Notes: generated by a model from the sequence alone, not told the origin. A DNA stretch of 64,000 nucleotides from Aradus depressus (GCA_963662175.1 OY759217.1:52056108-52120107); one strand, 5' to 3'. Counted from the first letter of the stretch, positions 20,146-31,697 are shown. Translations and numbers: made by a program.

Positions 20146-20821
20146 AGATTCTCATTGCTATTTTGTAGACAAACAAAATGTTAGCTTTGTTTTTTAAATC
20201 AATAAAATAAATGTATTTTACAATCAAACATATATTTTCTTCCATATCATAAAGACTGTGATAAAACAAATTCAAATTTTATGTCCTTTGGAATAAGCAC
20301 GGGGCCCCGGAGAACTTTTCCTGACCCGGTAAACTATGTCAAATAGTTTGAGGATTTTTGGCCCTTGAAGGTGCATATAGAATGTTCATTGAAAAAAAAT
20401 AAATAAAAAAGAAAAAATGCAAGATAGACACGTGTGGTGGCCTGACCCTCACCTCTAGAGGTCAATGCAATTAGATGCAACGAAGGCCAACCAACAGTGT
20501 CACTAGTCATAGCTACAGTTATAGGTCTATCATGGTTAGATCATAGTGCATCCTGACAGATAACTAATGATGGTAAGGTTATCTAAGAGTCATGTCAAGG
20601 TGTCGTGCGAGATCATATGTTGAAGAATTAAAGAGAGAAAATCAACGAAGAATGTTGGAAAAATTTCTCTTCCTAAACGGAGGGAAAATTTCTGTTTACA
20701 CCAACGATTCATAAACTTGTTGTTGGTAAAGACTTTATGAGCCGCACTTACCATTATTTCGGCCTGAACTCCCCACAATAAAAATTTCCTGTGGATACAT
20801 TCATTTCATTGGCAGTTATAA
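20146..20821. other. Unassigned, possible end of the hAT element
   Basis: A GC-rich segment (cacggggccccggagaac) near 20300 could be part of a transposon terminus. A minus frame at 20590 to 20778 has no recognisable domain. Confidence 0.3.
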
Positions 20822-21000
20822 CCATTGAGCGATGGTCCCGAGCATGTGCGATGTCAGGCACTCGTTAATGACACCTACCTGAGGTAACTCAACCTGGGTA
20901 GGCAACATTTACAGGCTGGGTCATGGCCAGAGGGACGAAACAGCGCGCTGGTAGTAAGCGATATGACTTCGTAGTGAAGCCAGGGCATGAGCCACAAAAA
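20822..21000 (+). repeat. SINE-A, 3' half
   Basis: It runs from gagcgatggtcccgagcatg through a shortened hairpin region to gggcatgagccacaaaaaca, and is diverged. Confidence 0.7.
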
Positions 21001-21330
21001 CAGGCAGACGGGCACATAGATATGGATTTTTTATTTTTGGATTCCGTTGTTTCCATTCCAGTAAAAAAGTGTTAAAATTATTCCAACCACATAAACACAC
21101 ACATACACGAACAGACAGACATCATGACGAAAATGGTCAAAACATATTCAGGGTACCTTGAAACATGAAAATCTGTTGAAACCTCGATCTCGGAATTTCG
21201 CACGATTACAATATTTCTTATACTAAAGGTATAAGAAATTAAAGAAATCTCCTGTGTATTATGAGAGCTTGGAAAGTTTAATTGTAAATGAAATGTCGTC
21301 AGCAGAATATGTTTAGTAATGTCTCCCATA
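21001..21330 (-). repeat. Repeat B copy
   Basis: The blocks cacgaacagacagacatcat, aatggtcaaaacatatt, tgaaacctcgatctcgga and acgattacaatatttctt match other copies. Confidence 0.55.
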
Positions 21331-21865
21331 CTGTATCTAGGTAGATAGACGGACCATTGTGTTCCAGTTAGGACAGGAGTTCTCAGAGAGGGCTCTCACC
21401 AACATGGACTGATGCAACTGTTGCGAAATCCTACAGAAAATAGAGTTCGCCTACTTTGGACTGCACTCCTATTGTTCGGCATCTCTTGTTTTAGTTTTGA
21501 ATAAGAAAAATAAAAGAAAAAAAAAAAAAAAAAAAAAAAAACGGAGTATCCATAATGATTTGCATTGGAAGCGTCCATTGTCCAAGGACAATGTTTTATA
21601 TGAATTCAAATTCTAATATATAATCGCGAATGCCCTTTGAATGTTTTTTTAGGGATAGGAGGATGGTTCAGGGGAGAGAAACAACTTTTTTTAAATTAAT
21701 TTGGATTAGGTATATTATTGACTTCAAATTTTAACTGTTGCTTATGAAGGTATTTGACATCACTGGAAACATGAACCGGACGATCAGAATGGACAACCGC
21801 TTTGTTCAATTAAATTAAATTCAATTCTTTATAAGCCTTTAGGAAATACATCTTTTCGGCTCAGG
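21331..21865. other. Non-coding; long poly-A tract
   Basis: An A-run of more than 20 bases ends at about 21541. The minus frame at 21396 to 21578 is an artefact of it (poly-F). No gene is seen. Confidence 0.5.
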
Positions 21866-21873
21866 GTTTGGCC

Positions 21874-22371
21874 CAGTGGTGGATTAACCAATAGGCAAAC
21901 CTAGGCAGGTGCCTAGGGCCCCCGACGATAAAGGGGCCCCCGATGCTGACGGTCCCAATGTCTAAAAAAAAAAAAAAAAAACCTTGTCACTTTTAAAATG
22001 ATTTTACACGCTTTTGGGAAAAATAATTCAGGTCAAATTTGACAAGGAATTTGACCCGAGTTATTTTTCCCAATATAAGGTATGAGGGGCCCCCTATTAA
22101 GCATGATTTTTTTTTTTAATCAAATTTTGAGAAAAATTGATTTCGATGATGTGATCGATAATATTCAGCGTGTCGAAATGCAGGAGAAAGTGTGTATGAA
22201 GTCAATTTTACAGCGAATTGAAAATATTATTCTTAAGAATTATAACTGTATCAATAAATTCATAAAAAAAGTTTTGGTTTTTTATGGGGGGGGGGGGGGG
22301 GGGGGGGTAAAAATAGGGGGGCCCCACACTTGCAATCACCTAGGGCCCCGCAGAAGCTTAATCCGCCACTG
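21874..22371. mobile_element. hAT element with 8-bp target duplication
   Basis: This 498-bp element has ends cagtggtggattaa and ttaatccgccactg. The 8-bp direct repeat gtttggcc occurs on each side (21866-21873 and 22372-22379). The inner region carries matching gcctagggcccc and ctagggccccgc segments and a G-run of about 21 at 22287 to 22307. A frame at 22082 to 22402 includes FDDVIDNIQRVEMQEKV, possibly a transposase relic. It is non-autonomous. Confidence 0.9.
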
Positions 22372-22379
22372 GTTTGGCC

Positions 22380-22754
22380 TGATATTTACATTATTCAGTT
22401 GAAAAAAAGTAAATAAATGAAAATAGATAGAAACATTAACAAATGAAAAAAAAATAGTGAAAAAACTTCTAGTGAAATGGTATTTTATTTAAATACCTGA
22501 ATGTCCTCTCATTTTTAGCGCCCTTACTATGTATAGTATGATATTATTGAGGTTTTGGTTTATTACAACATACCACATTTTCCAGATATTTGCATACAAC
22601 TTTTTGTATTTATATATACATAGTTAGGTAAAACATAAGATTATTTGTCTTTTTACTATTTCTCTATATTCAATGAACTGTAGACATACGACATTTGTAC
22701 ACAAGTTTAATGTTAGTGATCTTCTGCAACAATTAAACAAATGTGACAAAATTT
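22380..22754. other. AT-rich non-coding DNA
   Basis: Nothing is recognised. Confidence 0.5.
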
Positions 22755-23110
22755 GACATATCCGCAACCCCTTAAAGACGACACCTGTTGATTTTCAGTT
22801 AAATCAATCGAAAGGAAGAGAAGGGGTTGTACACAAAAATCCCCATTACTGTCAATGGAACCAATATATCGACATGGAATCTAGTAGGAAGATTCGGAAG
22901 TTCCTGAGTAAGACAGCTGTTGTTATTCATTATAAGTTGGCTCTAGAGAGAGAGAGAGATAACTTAGCTGGAAAGTACATAACAGGTGATTCACCGACGA
23001 CTTTTTTTTTGTAAACTTTCTGTCGTAGTTTCCACAACTATTGACAGGTTTGGAAAGTAAGACATTTCGGTGAAAAATCAATATCGTATTTTGAACCAAT
23101 TATACAAACA
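22755..23110 (+). repeat. Repeat B copy
   Basis: It is a fairly complete copy: gacgacacctgttgattttc, ggtgattcaccgacgac, attgaccggtt-like text, aaaaatcaatatcgtatttt. It includes a short AG repeat (22943 to 22955). Confidence 0.6.
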
Positions 23111-23404
23111 TTTCGCACGGCTGCGAAATTATAGCAGGGATTTCTCACAGACTCACGTATTTAACAGTTTTACTAAAGATTAATTGGGAAATGAATGGTG
23201 GAGAGAGGGTGTGGTATTATCTGTAAGCTTAGTTGATATGGGTGGAGATATGAGTGTCCAGTCTGGATAAGACGCCAAGTCAGCAGGCGACAGTCGTATC
23301 AGGCTCAAGACTCAAGTTCGCTCTACTTAAATGGACAACTATGTCTGATATGGGATAGAACGCACTTATTGCCAACTTACCTGTCAAGCACCAAAACCCA
23401 AAAC
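23111..23404. other. Non-coding
   Basis: Nothing is recognised. Confidence 0.4.
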
Positions 23405-23678
23405 TTATAAGAATCAAGCTTAGAGGTAGCCTACTGAGCTCAAGATCACGGGTTCGAAACCCGGCCGGCAGAAGCACGCCCTCCTTCTGTTGAGATGTTA
23501 AGGGAAGGTTCCGAGCCTGTACGATGTCAGGTACCCGTTAAATATCCCTCTCTAGACTAGGTGAGGTCTCGTAGTAGAGTCGAGCTCATGTTCACCAGAG
23601 TGACAAAAAGAGCACTCTGGTAGTAGGCGATACGACCTTAAAGTTAAAGCCCGGACATGAATCACAATAACTAACTAT
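23405..23678 (+). repeat. SINE-A, copy lacking the first bases
   Basis: The B box ggttcgaaacc is intact. The body is diverged (cctccttctgttgagatgtt), and the tail reads ggacatgaatcacaataact. Confidence 0.82.
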
Positions 23679-24321
23679 ATGCTTTCATTGTTCAGTACAA
23701 ATGGTATAAGAAAGTCACATTTAGGTCACATCAGATGTTTTATAATAAACATTAGTTTAAGGCGACATAACACATAGATCCTGAACATTTTTGCTAAAAT
23801 TACATGTAGAAAGGAGATAATGTCATTACGTAACCATTGCTCTATCATTTCTTTAAAATTCAGGAATTTTATCCATTCCTTTATTTATTTTTCTTATTAA
23901 GGCTAAAATGAAAATTTCTAGTGACAAATATACCCTATTATTTCGCATTTAAAAAGTACCATTTAAAATAATACCTAGTTTTTCAGAATATTGATGGTAT
24001 AAACTATCTTATCTGCCCACCACGTGCTGTTTAGAACATACATTTTTAATGAAAAAAATATTTAAAAATACAATTTTAAAAGATTCGATGTAATTAAATA
24101 ACAGGATGTTGCAAAACAAGGGATGTCATTAATTTTTATTTATTATAGTATTTTCAATATTTTTTTCCTCTGTTTAATTAAAACATTACTTCTTCATTTT
24201 ATTTTCTTCATTGAGAACTTTTAAAAAATAGTTGAATGTTAAATTCTGTTGAATTAAAAATAAAGCAAAATATTCTACAATTTATTTACAAAATTTGGTT
24301 CTTTGCAAAATGATCACATTA
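23679..24321. other. AT-rich non-coding DNA
   Basis: No gene or known element is recognised. Confidence 0.5.
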
Positions 24322-24920
24322 GGTGCGGTGCACACTAGAGAAACCTCTTTGATGAAATCGGTTTCATGAAACATGAAACGGGAAGTGCATTTGTTTCAAA
24401 ATGATCGTAAATCGCACAAGGCCATGCACATAGCATTTCATGAAACTCAAGTTTCATCAGTTTCTTGAAACCCGGTAAAAACGGTTTCTTGTGACTTCAG
24501 TTTCACGTTTCGAGATTTGTCATTTTCATTGAATAAAGAATTTGTATGTTTGTCGGACGTTTTTCCCCAGATATGACGAATGCTTCCATTCCCTTTCAAG
24601 TGAAGTTAGCGGAAGCGGTTGAAAAACATCCATGTCTGTACGATTTCCATCTGAAGGACTACAGCAACAGGGACGAAGTTCAAAGGACATGGGAAACAGT
24701 GGCACAACAAGTGAAAACTACAGGTTCGATTCAAACATTCAAAATTCAGCCTCCAGTTGGTGCCCTTCTTCCTTATTTGAGAGCCAGCTAACTCCACCAA
24801 ACTGTCAAAAAGAGGCTTTGACATTCTGAAGAAATCTTGTGCATGTCCACATAAAACTAGTTTCTAGAAACACGTTTCATGAAACCAATTTCATGAAACT
24901 GGTTTCTCACCAGACATATA
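24322..24920. mobile_element. Harbinger-like element with inverted termini
   Basis: The left end has gtgcacactagagaaacc followed by several copies of tttcatgaaac; the right end is its imperfect reverse complement (gtttcatgaaactggtttct followed by caccagaca). The termini and a MADF gene inside fit PIF/Harbinger transposons, which often carry a Myb/SANT-like gene. No transposase remains, and a 3-bp target duplication cannot be judged. Confidence 0.55.
24546..24791 (+). CDS. MADF-domain protein fragment
   Basis: This is an 81-residue frame from ATG to stop. Residues 18 to 59 read FQVKLAEAVEKHPCLYDFHL, then KDYSNRDEVQRTWETVAQQV. This is the first two-thirds of a MADF domain: LxxAVxxHPxLYD, then a basic YxNRDxVxxxWxxVA helix. 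The third helix, with its usual CxxxWxxLRxxYxR motif, is missing, and the residues after QVKTTG look unrelated, so a deletion or frameshift has occurred. It lies inside the inverted-repeat element described above, so it is most likely the transposon's accessory DNA-binding protein and probably non-functional. It is not closely similar to the MADF exon at 317 to 446. Confidence 0.6.
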   Translation: MFVGRFSPDMTNASIPFQVKLAEAVEKHPCLYDFHLKDYSNRDEVQRTWETVAQQVKTTGSIQTFKIQPPVGALLPYLRAS

Positions 24921-25048
24921 AATATCTGTTGTATGATCAAAGGACGAGGTACGATTTGAAGAACACCCAATGAGTTTCTTTGATGAAACTGTTAAATCGA
25001 AAAAAATGTTAATGCTAGACTGTGTTGTATACTAGTATATCGAATAAT

Positions 25049-25070
25049 TACGAGGGTCGTTCAATAAGTC
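25049..25070 (+). mobile_element. mariner-like terminal repeat remnant
   Basis: The sequence cgagggtcgttcaataagtc matches the terminal inverted repeat style of mariner elements (CGAGGxxxxTTCAATAAGT). It is preceded by TA. No transposase frame is recognised in the 600 bases that follow. Confidence 0.5.
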
Positions 25071-25644
25071 TTCAGAAAAAGATATAAAAACAAAGTATTT
25101 TGGGTAGACGCATAATACTCTATAGTTATTGTTTTTCCAAAACAAGTTTTGAAGGTATTTTACAGCTTCCAGAAGTACATTTTCTCAAAAGGACAGCTAC
25201 AGAGCTGGGGACAAATACAAAAGGCTTCTCCCCACAGAATGAAGTTAGCGTTGCTCTAACGAGCTGCGGTCGATCTCTGGAAGGTTTCATCAGAAACTCG
25301 ATTGAAGCTTCTCTTGACACAATTATCTGCCACGGCCGGATCAAGATCTGAAGGAGAAACCAACCGAGGACTTCTTCCTTCGAGCCTAACAAGAGTACGC
25401 ACTGGGAATTTTCTAAATGAATGACCTCAAATGGGCATTAACCCTTTTTATTGTTTTATTTATTTTTTCGACGTCCAAGGAAATGTTTAATGGTTCTTCA
25501 AACCGCAGAATTTCTTTCATTAGGTATTCACTTATAAATTGTTGTAAATTACATTCTATTTTACGATTTTCTCAGGTATAAGTCATAAGTCCCAGAAAAA
25601 TTTCGTTTTACGAGCGGTGAGCCCTGACTTTTCAGGTCCACATG
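25071..25644. other. Unassigned, possibly decayed mariner body
   Basis: Overlapping frames lie at 25100 to 25351 (plus) and 25126 to 25392 (minus). Neither shows the mariner DDD motifs. Confidence 0.3.
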
Positions 25645-25770
25645 GCGGAGTCGTCTTCTCAGATTCTCAGGGCGATGGGCCCTGTCTCTTCGGATCCACA
25701 GAACGGTGAGTCGTCTCTTCAGATTCACTGCCCACTATGCACCCTTCCTTTTGACCCACTATTCACAGCC
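25645..25770 (+). other. Short frame leading into the minisatellite, possible retroelement ORF1
   Basis: An ATG in an acATGGcgg context starts MAESSSQILRAMGPVSSDPQ and continues to HCPLCTLPFDPLF before a stop. The 31-bp array that follows appears to have expanded from its last codons. It might be the start of a retrotransposon ORF, but no domain is recognised. Confidence 0.25.
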
Positions 25771-26245
25771 TAGGCCTCCTGCAGATCCACTATTCACAGC
25801 CCAGCCCTCCTGCAGATCCACTATTCACTGTCCAGCCCTCCTTCACACCCACTACGCACTGTCCAGCTCTCCTTTTGACCCACTATTCACTACCCAGCTC
25901 ACTTACAGACCTACTATTCACTACCCAGCTCACTTACAGACCTACTATTCACTGTCCAGTCCTCCTTCCGACCCACTACTCACTGCTCAGCCCTCCTGCA
26001 GATCCACTATTCACTGTCCAGCCCTCCTTCACACCCACTACGCACTGTCCAGCTCTCCTTTTGACCCACTATTCACTACCCAGCTCACTTACAGACCTAC
26101 TATTCACTGTCCAGTCCTCCTTTTGACCCACTACTCACTGCCCAGCCCTCCTGCAGATCCACTATTCACTGTCCAGCCCTCCTTCCGACCCACTACTCAT
26201 TGCCCAGCCCTCCTTCCGACCCACTACTCACCGCCCGGCCCCAGC
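25746..26245 (+). repeat. 31-bp minisatellite, about 16 copies
   Basis: The unit resembles ccactattcactgtccagc followed by cctccttccgac, with variable ends (tgcagat, tacagac, tccgac). A 186-bp block (six units) is duplicated: the same series begins at 25811 and 25997. Three units (93 bp) are in frame, so long frames arise that are not genes. Confidence 0.92.
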
Positions 26246-26529
26246 CCCTGTTGACTGAGGTTAGTTAGATGACTGGGTAGAGCGGGCTATGGGCTGGGTT
26301 ATGTAAAGCCGCCAGTACAGAGGATCCTACCAGTTCTGCTGAGATCAGCGATACTCCCTCACTTCGATTTTCTGCCCTTCTCCCCCGCCACCTCTCACAA
26401 CCCAGATCAGCTCCTTCACCCTCATCCCTCTCTGCAAAACCAGGTAACCTCTTACAAATAACATATCCTCCGTGGCGTAATTTTTTCTTTTTTTTTTTAG
26501 TGTTCTATAATTTTTAATTAAAATGTAAA
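26246..26529. other. Unassigned GC-rich then AT-rich DNA
   Basis: The segment to about 26450 is C-rich and open in one frame (SPSSLSAKPG), followed by a potential donor gtaacc. It may belong to the same element as the minisatellite. Confidence 0.25.
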
Positions 26530-26870
26530 GGGGAAAATATGTAACAGGTTAGCAATTCGATGTTTAGTTTCCACCGGAAATTCTTGCTTCTAAAAAAATA
26601 TTTTTGTGTGTGTGAACATGATATTCCCGTTCAAAATAATATTTTTTAATACACGAAATTTTGTATGCGAATCCCGAACCTCTTACGATCAACACCTACT
26701 GATTTTCAGTCAAAGAAGGGGGTTGACTCGTAACGAGATGAAATTTTCGGTAAGGATTCACAAGTTTCTGATTAAGACACAGAGGAAGAGCCAAAGTTAG
26801 TTAATTCGACTGGGGGAAGTACATTGCCGGTGATTCACTGTTGACATTTTATTTTAATTTTATTTTCGTT
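26530..26870 (+). repeat. Repeat B copy
   Basis: The blocks gacaacacctactgattttc-like text, agtacattgccggtgattca and tttgtatgcgaatcccgaac are present. Confidence 0.6.
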
Positions 26871-27058
26871 ATACAATTTTTATTATTTAATCTATTATTT
26901 ATTTTTATTTATTTTTTATTTTCATTTTTATTGTTGTATTTTCCATATTCGTAGTACTAGCAGGCTGCAGGGAGCAACATTCCGTTATATTGGACAAATG
27001 ATGGGAAGAAGCTAGTGTGAAATTTCATTTAATCCAATCAACAGTTATAGAACAGAGA

Positions 27059-27384
27059 GTTAGTTATTATGACTAATGCCCGGCTTTAACTACAAGGTCA
27101 TATCGCCAACTACCAGAGCGCTCTTTTGTCACTCTAGTGGATATGAGCCCGACTCTACTATTGGAGTCCTAAATTTTGCCTCCCGTAAATTTTTATTCAT
27201 CTAGGGTAGGGGTCTTTTACGAGTACCTGACATCGTACAGGCTCGGGACCGTCGCTTAATGTCCCAAGGTGCTTAAGTTTATTTTACCTCCCAGATAAAA
27301 AAAAATAAGGGTCTCGGATGGGTCTCGGCCACGATCTTGAGCTCAGAAGGCAAGCATGCATACCACTGAACTACCGGCGCCCTC
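27059..27384 (-). repeat. SINE-A, near-complete copy
   Basis: The tail is at the left (gttagttattatgacta) and the head at the right, ending ccggcgccctc. The B box region is disrupted. The flanks agaacagag (27049-27057) and agagcagag (27385-27393) may be a 9-bp target duplication with one change. Confidence 0.85.
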
Positions 27385-27685
27385 AGAGCAGAGTGTTCGC
27401 CCCCTGTTCTGTTCAAAATTTCCAGATTTCCAGACACCTGGACTACGTTGGAAACTCCTTAACTCCTTGGTTTGACGGGCTGGGGCCAACACTAACAGTT
27501 GCCGCCAACCTGCCATAACCTTACTTAAGCACAATTCAGAATCCGAGCTCCCTCCACAAAGACGGACGGATGTTGTTGCACATATGCAAGGTGCACCCGC
27601 AAACAATAAAGGATAATAAATATATAAGAAAGTAAAAAAGTTATGAGAAAAAAGTATATTAATTGTACACATCTTGAATATTGCT
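27385..27685. other. Non-coding
   Basis: Open frames at 27318 to 27672 on both strands show no domain and partly overlap the SINE. Confidence 0.35.
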
Positions 27686-27911
27686 AGTTTACTGGGATCA
27701 AAATCGCGGGTTCAAAACCCGGCCTTAGGTTTTTTATCTAGGAGGTGAAAGAACCTTGGGCACGCCGTCCTTCGGATGGTACCGACCCTGTGCGATGTCA
27801 GGTACTCGTTAAAGACTCCCACCCTCCTACCTTAGGTGAATTAAAAATTTAAGATACGCAAAATTTAGGACTCCCATAGTCGAGGCAAGCTCATGTTCAC
27901 GAGAGTGATAA
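27686..27911 (+). repeat. SINE-A, central part
   Basis: It contains the B box (ggttcaaaacc), the internal hairpin relic, cacgccgtccttcggatggt, and stops inside the 3' hairpin at cacgagagtgata. Confidence 0.8.
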
Positions 27912-28430
27912 TAATTTTTATAGTAATGATAACATTTATTTTCGTTATACCTTAACATGGTAATAGGATAATTATACATTAAGATAGCTTATAAATTAGA
28001 TAATAACTATTTGAGTCAGCGGGCTAGAGCGTAGGGCTTTAGTAGCATGGTCTCCCATGGTTGCGGGTTCTATTTCCTAGATAGAACTCTCTCCCGGGGC
28101 CATGGATGTCTTAAATAACTAGATAACACCGTTATAAGAGACATGGCTAATATGCATCGTACATAAAGACAAAATAAAAAAACAATACTTACTATTTAAA
28201 AAAATAAATTAGATACATTTATAATAAGGAGATATTTAAATTTATTAAAGATTAAGATAACTATTTTTTATAGCTCTTTCGGAAGTGTCTTTATCACAAC
28301 GATTTTTCACGACGTTCTGACGTCGGTTCATCAGGTCCCAATCTGCAAAATATAGGAAAGAGAAAGAAAACAATAACAAATATAAATAAAATAAAAATTA
28401 CAAATAAAAAAAATATAATATAAAATATAT
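27912..28430. mobile_element. Composite: SINE-B copy and Penelope-like terminal segment
   Basis: At 28013 to 28165 lies a SINE-B copy (gggctagagcgtagggcttt, cccggggccatggatgtc, gctaatatgcatcg). At 28270 to 28350 is ctctttcggaagtgtctt followed by cgacgttctgacgtcggttc atcagg, an inverted form of the CTGATGA-stem motif. The remainder is A-rich and unassigned. Confidence 0.5.
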
Positions 28431-28472
28431 GACATCGTAGTTAAAAGCCCGGGCATGAGCCACGAAAACTAA
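28431..28472 (+). repeat. SINE-A, extreme 3' tail
   Basis: Only atcgtagttaaaagcccggg and catgagccacgaaaacta remain. Confidence 0.6.
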
Positions 28473-28479
28473 CTACAAT

Positions 28480-28800
28480 TAAAATATAAAATTTCGTGTC
28501 GATACATTCATTCTATCGGAAGTTACCATGTTCACAGACACATATATAGACAGATTTTTTAATTTTTTAATTTTTGGAAAACACGAAATTACGGTGAAAA
28601 CTCAACATCGAATTTTTGACCGATTACATAACTTTAATAACTTCCTCTATACTTTGTTTAGCTGGCATTTAAAAAGACACGTCATGATTTTCAGCCAAAT
28701 TGGTTTATTGGTTTTGAAGGAAGAGTAAAAATAGTTGATAAATTTGATCTGGAGAAGTACATTGCCGTTGATTCAACGACCTCTTCTTTTATTTTGAAAG
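28480..28800 (-). repeat. Repeat B copy
   Basis: It contains atttcgtgtcgatacattca, ttctatcggaagtta, tgttcacagaca and aaaactcaacatcgaatttt, followed by acattgccgttgattcaacg. Confidence 0.6.
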
Positions 28801-29025
28801 GATCTTCTTTTATTTGTATTTCAAGTGTAAAAACTCGTTGGGAAATAGAATTGGCAAAAGAGGATGAACGTGGAGAGCGGAGAGCAGAGATGCTGCAGGG
28901 GGCGTTTCCTGTCTCACTTTAAAGCGGAAATAAAAATGGTGCTTGTGGCTTGGATTTTATGAGACCCGGAGCCGGCCCCAGCTCCACCCGTCTTTCTTAG
29001 TTTTTTTTATTTTCTAATAGACAAC

Positions 29026-29473
29026 CAGTGTCGGCTCTAAGATATTGACACCCTGGAGCAAGAAATCTCCTAGCGCCCCCCTCCATAAAAACAATTCTGA
29101 TAAGGAAAAAATCGTAGATGAATCGCTGGTAATGTACTTCCCCACCACGAATTAATCAATCACATTTTCGCTCTTCCTTCAACACTTGGGCTAAAATTCA
29201 ATAGTTGACTCAAATTGGAGCTTCGGAATCCTCAAATTGAATTTTGTGTTGATACAATCATTACATCGGCATTGTTAGAATTCTTGAGTTGAGCTTCTCC
29301 TCTGATGACTCCTACCATTCGGCTGGTTTGACTGAAAGTCATTAGGTATCGTCCTTAACGGGGAAAGCTCCGAGTTCTTGAAAAAGAAGAAGGAGAAGAG
29401 CGGTTGCCGATACTCCTTGCTGACCCCACCCTCCCCCTGGTCACTGCGTCGCTCCGCCCTATGGCCGGCCCTG
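29026..29473. mobile_element. hAT-like element carrying a Repeat B insertion
   Basis: The ends are cagtgtcggctctaaga and ctatggccggccctg. The flanking 8-mers tagacaac and cagacaaa agree at 6 of 8 positions, consistent with an aged hAT target duplication. A Repeat B segment occupies about 29095 to 29385. Confidence 0.55.
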
Positions 29474-29875
29474 CAGACAAACGACAGTCAAGTTTTATAA
29501 TTACCTATATAATTATCATCATATATTTTAGAAACAAGAAAATTGACGCATAATCGCTAGTGCACAATTCAAGGTAAGTAGCAAAAATTTAACTTCCCCC
29601 CCCCCCCCCCTCCCCAATGGTTAAACTTCTTTTGTTTATTATTGTAAATGTGGGTTGTAAATTATGCACTCTTTGGCAAAGGTTCTTGCTAATGGTCTGG
29701 GTCCAAAGAATATCCTGGGAAAGTTGAGAGCCTACATCGTGCGATGGTGATATGTATTTTCTTATTTTCATAATTTTTTTTTTATTATAGTTCGCCTGGA
29801 CAAAAAAATGATCACAAAACTAAAAAAATTAAATACTTCCTTAAGATAAAATAAAAAAGCGGAAAAAAAGAAAGT
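29474..29875. other. Non-coding; 15-bp poly-C run
   Basis: C-run at 29596 to 29610. An open minus frame at 29589 to 29771 has no domain. The poly-A stretch near 29863 to 29869 acts as the terminator for the adjacent tRNA gene. Confidence 0.5.
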
Positions 29876-29947
29876 GGGCTCGGCCGGGATTTGAACCCGG
29901 GACCTCTCGCACCCTAAGCGAGAATCATACCCCTAGACCACCGAGCC
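29876..29947 (-). tRNA. tRNA-Pro (anticodon AGG)
   Basis: The 72-base gene folds fully. The acceptor stem is GGCTCGG with CCGAGCC and discriminator C. The A box is in the D arm (GGTCTAGGGGTATGA). The anticodon arm is TCTCGCTTAGGGTGCGAGA with AGG at the centre, and the T arm holds the B box GGTTCAAATCC. There is no intron and no encoded CCA, as expected in eukaryotes. A T-run on the minus strand (about 29863 to 29869) just past the 3' end should stop RNA polymerase III. All stems are paired, so it looks functional and is not a SINE head. Confidence 0.97.
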
Positions 29948-31524
29948 CTGGTTGTCTGGGTGGGATGAAATAGTACTCATAAGGAAGAATCACGTTTTAT
30001 TGTTCAAGTTGTCTGTTTATAGGTTCTATAGAGTTTTTATTGGTTCATTACTCTGTTCATATGCATTATAAGTACATTATTGAACTAACAAATAATACAT
30101 GTAGCCTTCATAATAAAACAAATATGTTCTTTTTCTTCAATAAAAATAAGTTAATAAATGTATTTGGTGTCCACGTATTCCATGTCTGCAATATAATAAT
30201 ATAGTTTTGCGTAGAAACTTTCTTAAAATAATAGAGCAAGAATACTTTTTCTTTTCACTGTAATCATTGACCCCATAGAATTGGTTGAACAACCCAAATA
30301 AATATAATGTTCTTAGTTTGCCTACTAGACAAAAAGAACTGCTGAGACCATAGAAAAATAGAAAAGAAATAACGTTTTTTTTTTTTTAAATTAGCTATCT
30401 AGTTGTATGAAATAATTATTTATATTAAAACTAGCTCGTTATCCGGCGTAGTCAGGTTAATAATATTTAGGAGGTTATTAACCTTATCTAACCGGCGGTT
30501 AGTACCTGTAAGTTGGATGATTTTAGAAATTAGGTTATATATTGAATGATTTTGAGGCCATAGAAGTGGTGTGTGACTTACTTACCTGCCTCCCTTAACA
30601 TATCGTCGATACAAATGCTAAATAATATTATCGATTGTGAAAAACACCACTTTTCAGGAGAGTGAATAAACTATTTCATGGTTCATTCAAAATCAGTGCT
30701 TATTGTCAAACATTTTTTACCTATGTCATTATACGTGGTGTTATGCCTTATAGAAGACTAGAAGAATTTTATCGAATTATGTATCTTAATTAGTCAAAAC
30801 GCACATTCGTTAGTTTGATTATCTATAATTGATGATTATTTTTCTATAATTTACAACGCAAACTATCGAATGTGGCATTTTCGTTAGTTTGCATTGTATA
30901 ATATTTAAATTGCATAATATTTACATTGCAAACTATTGAATATGTCACAATCGATACTCTGCTTTAAAACAGCTCATTGTTTTTACAAAAAATTGCAACA
31001 GCAAACACACGAACATGACATATTCAATACTTTGCCATGCAGGGAATTTGATTTTGTTCCTATTCGAACCAGATCAAAAACGCGAATGTGGTACATTCGA
31101 GACTGAAACATCCCAGTTTAAAAACTTTGTTCACAATAACGAATTTTTTATTCGTCACTTTGATGTTGGACATCATTACATAGTTTGAATATTCGACCCT
31201 TTGCCAGGGTTATTCCTCCCCGTTACAACGTGAATTCAGATTCGAGAGTTCGCTACAACATTCATCCGTTCTAAAGCTATCGCTTTAGACCGAAAACGAA
31301 AAATGCGTTTTTTCACATTCGATAGGTACTTTGCATTTGTACCGACGATATGATTACGTACGATATCCGGATAAAGAATAACGGTCCTACTTGTGGAATC
31401 ATTTCCGGAGCCATCACTCATCCCCCCCTGTATTCTAAGTTGGACGATCCATGAAAGGCTCCTACAAAGTTCATTTCTCTTACGTTTTACGTTGCTATTT
31501 TTCATTTTGCATCTTATTTCAGAA
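29948..31524. other. AT-rich non-coding DNA
   Basis: At about 30431 the sequence actagctcgttatccggcg resembles the inverted 3' terminus of a Helitron (CTAGT end). Around 30795 to 31020 there are several copies of gcaaactatcgaatgtg-like words. No gene is recognised. Frames at 31236 to 31662 lack domains. Confidence 0.4.
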
Positions 31525-31655
31525 ACACATCTAAACTGGCGATGTAATGAATGTATCGATACAACATTTTGTATGAGGATTCAGAAGCTACTATCTAAGT
31601 CAACTATTTTTATTCTAAAAAGTAGATTCATTTACTTTAAAAGTGATAGCCGGTC
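31525..31655 (+). repeat. Repeat B fragment
   Basis: It contains ggcgatgtaatgaatgtatc, gatacaacattttgtatgag and attcagaagctactatcta. Confidence 0.6.
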
Positions 31656-31697
31656 AATGTAGACATTGCCCGGGGAGTGTGCAGAGCTCAGGTGTAG

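Noticed and set aside
26246..26460. Coding exon downstream of the 31-bp array
   Set aside because: A possible donor exists, but there is no domain, no clear acceptor and the sequence is low-complexity.
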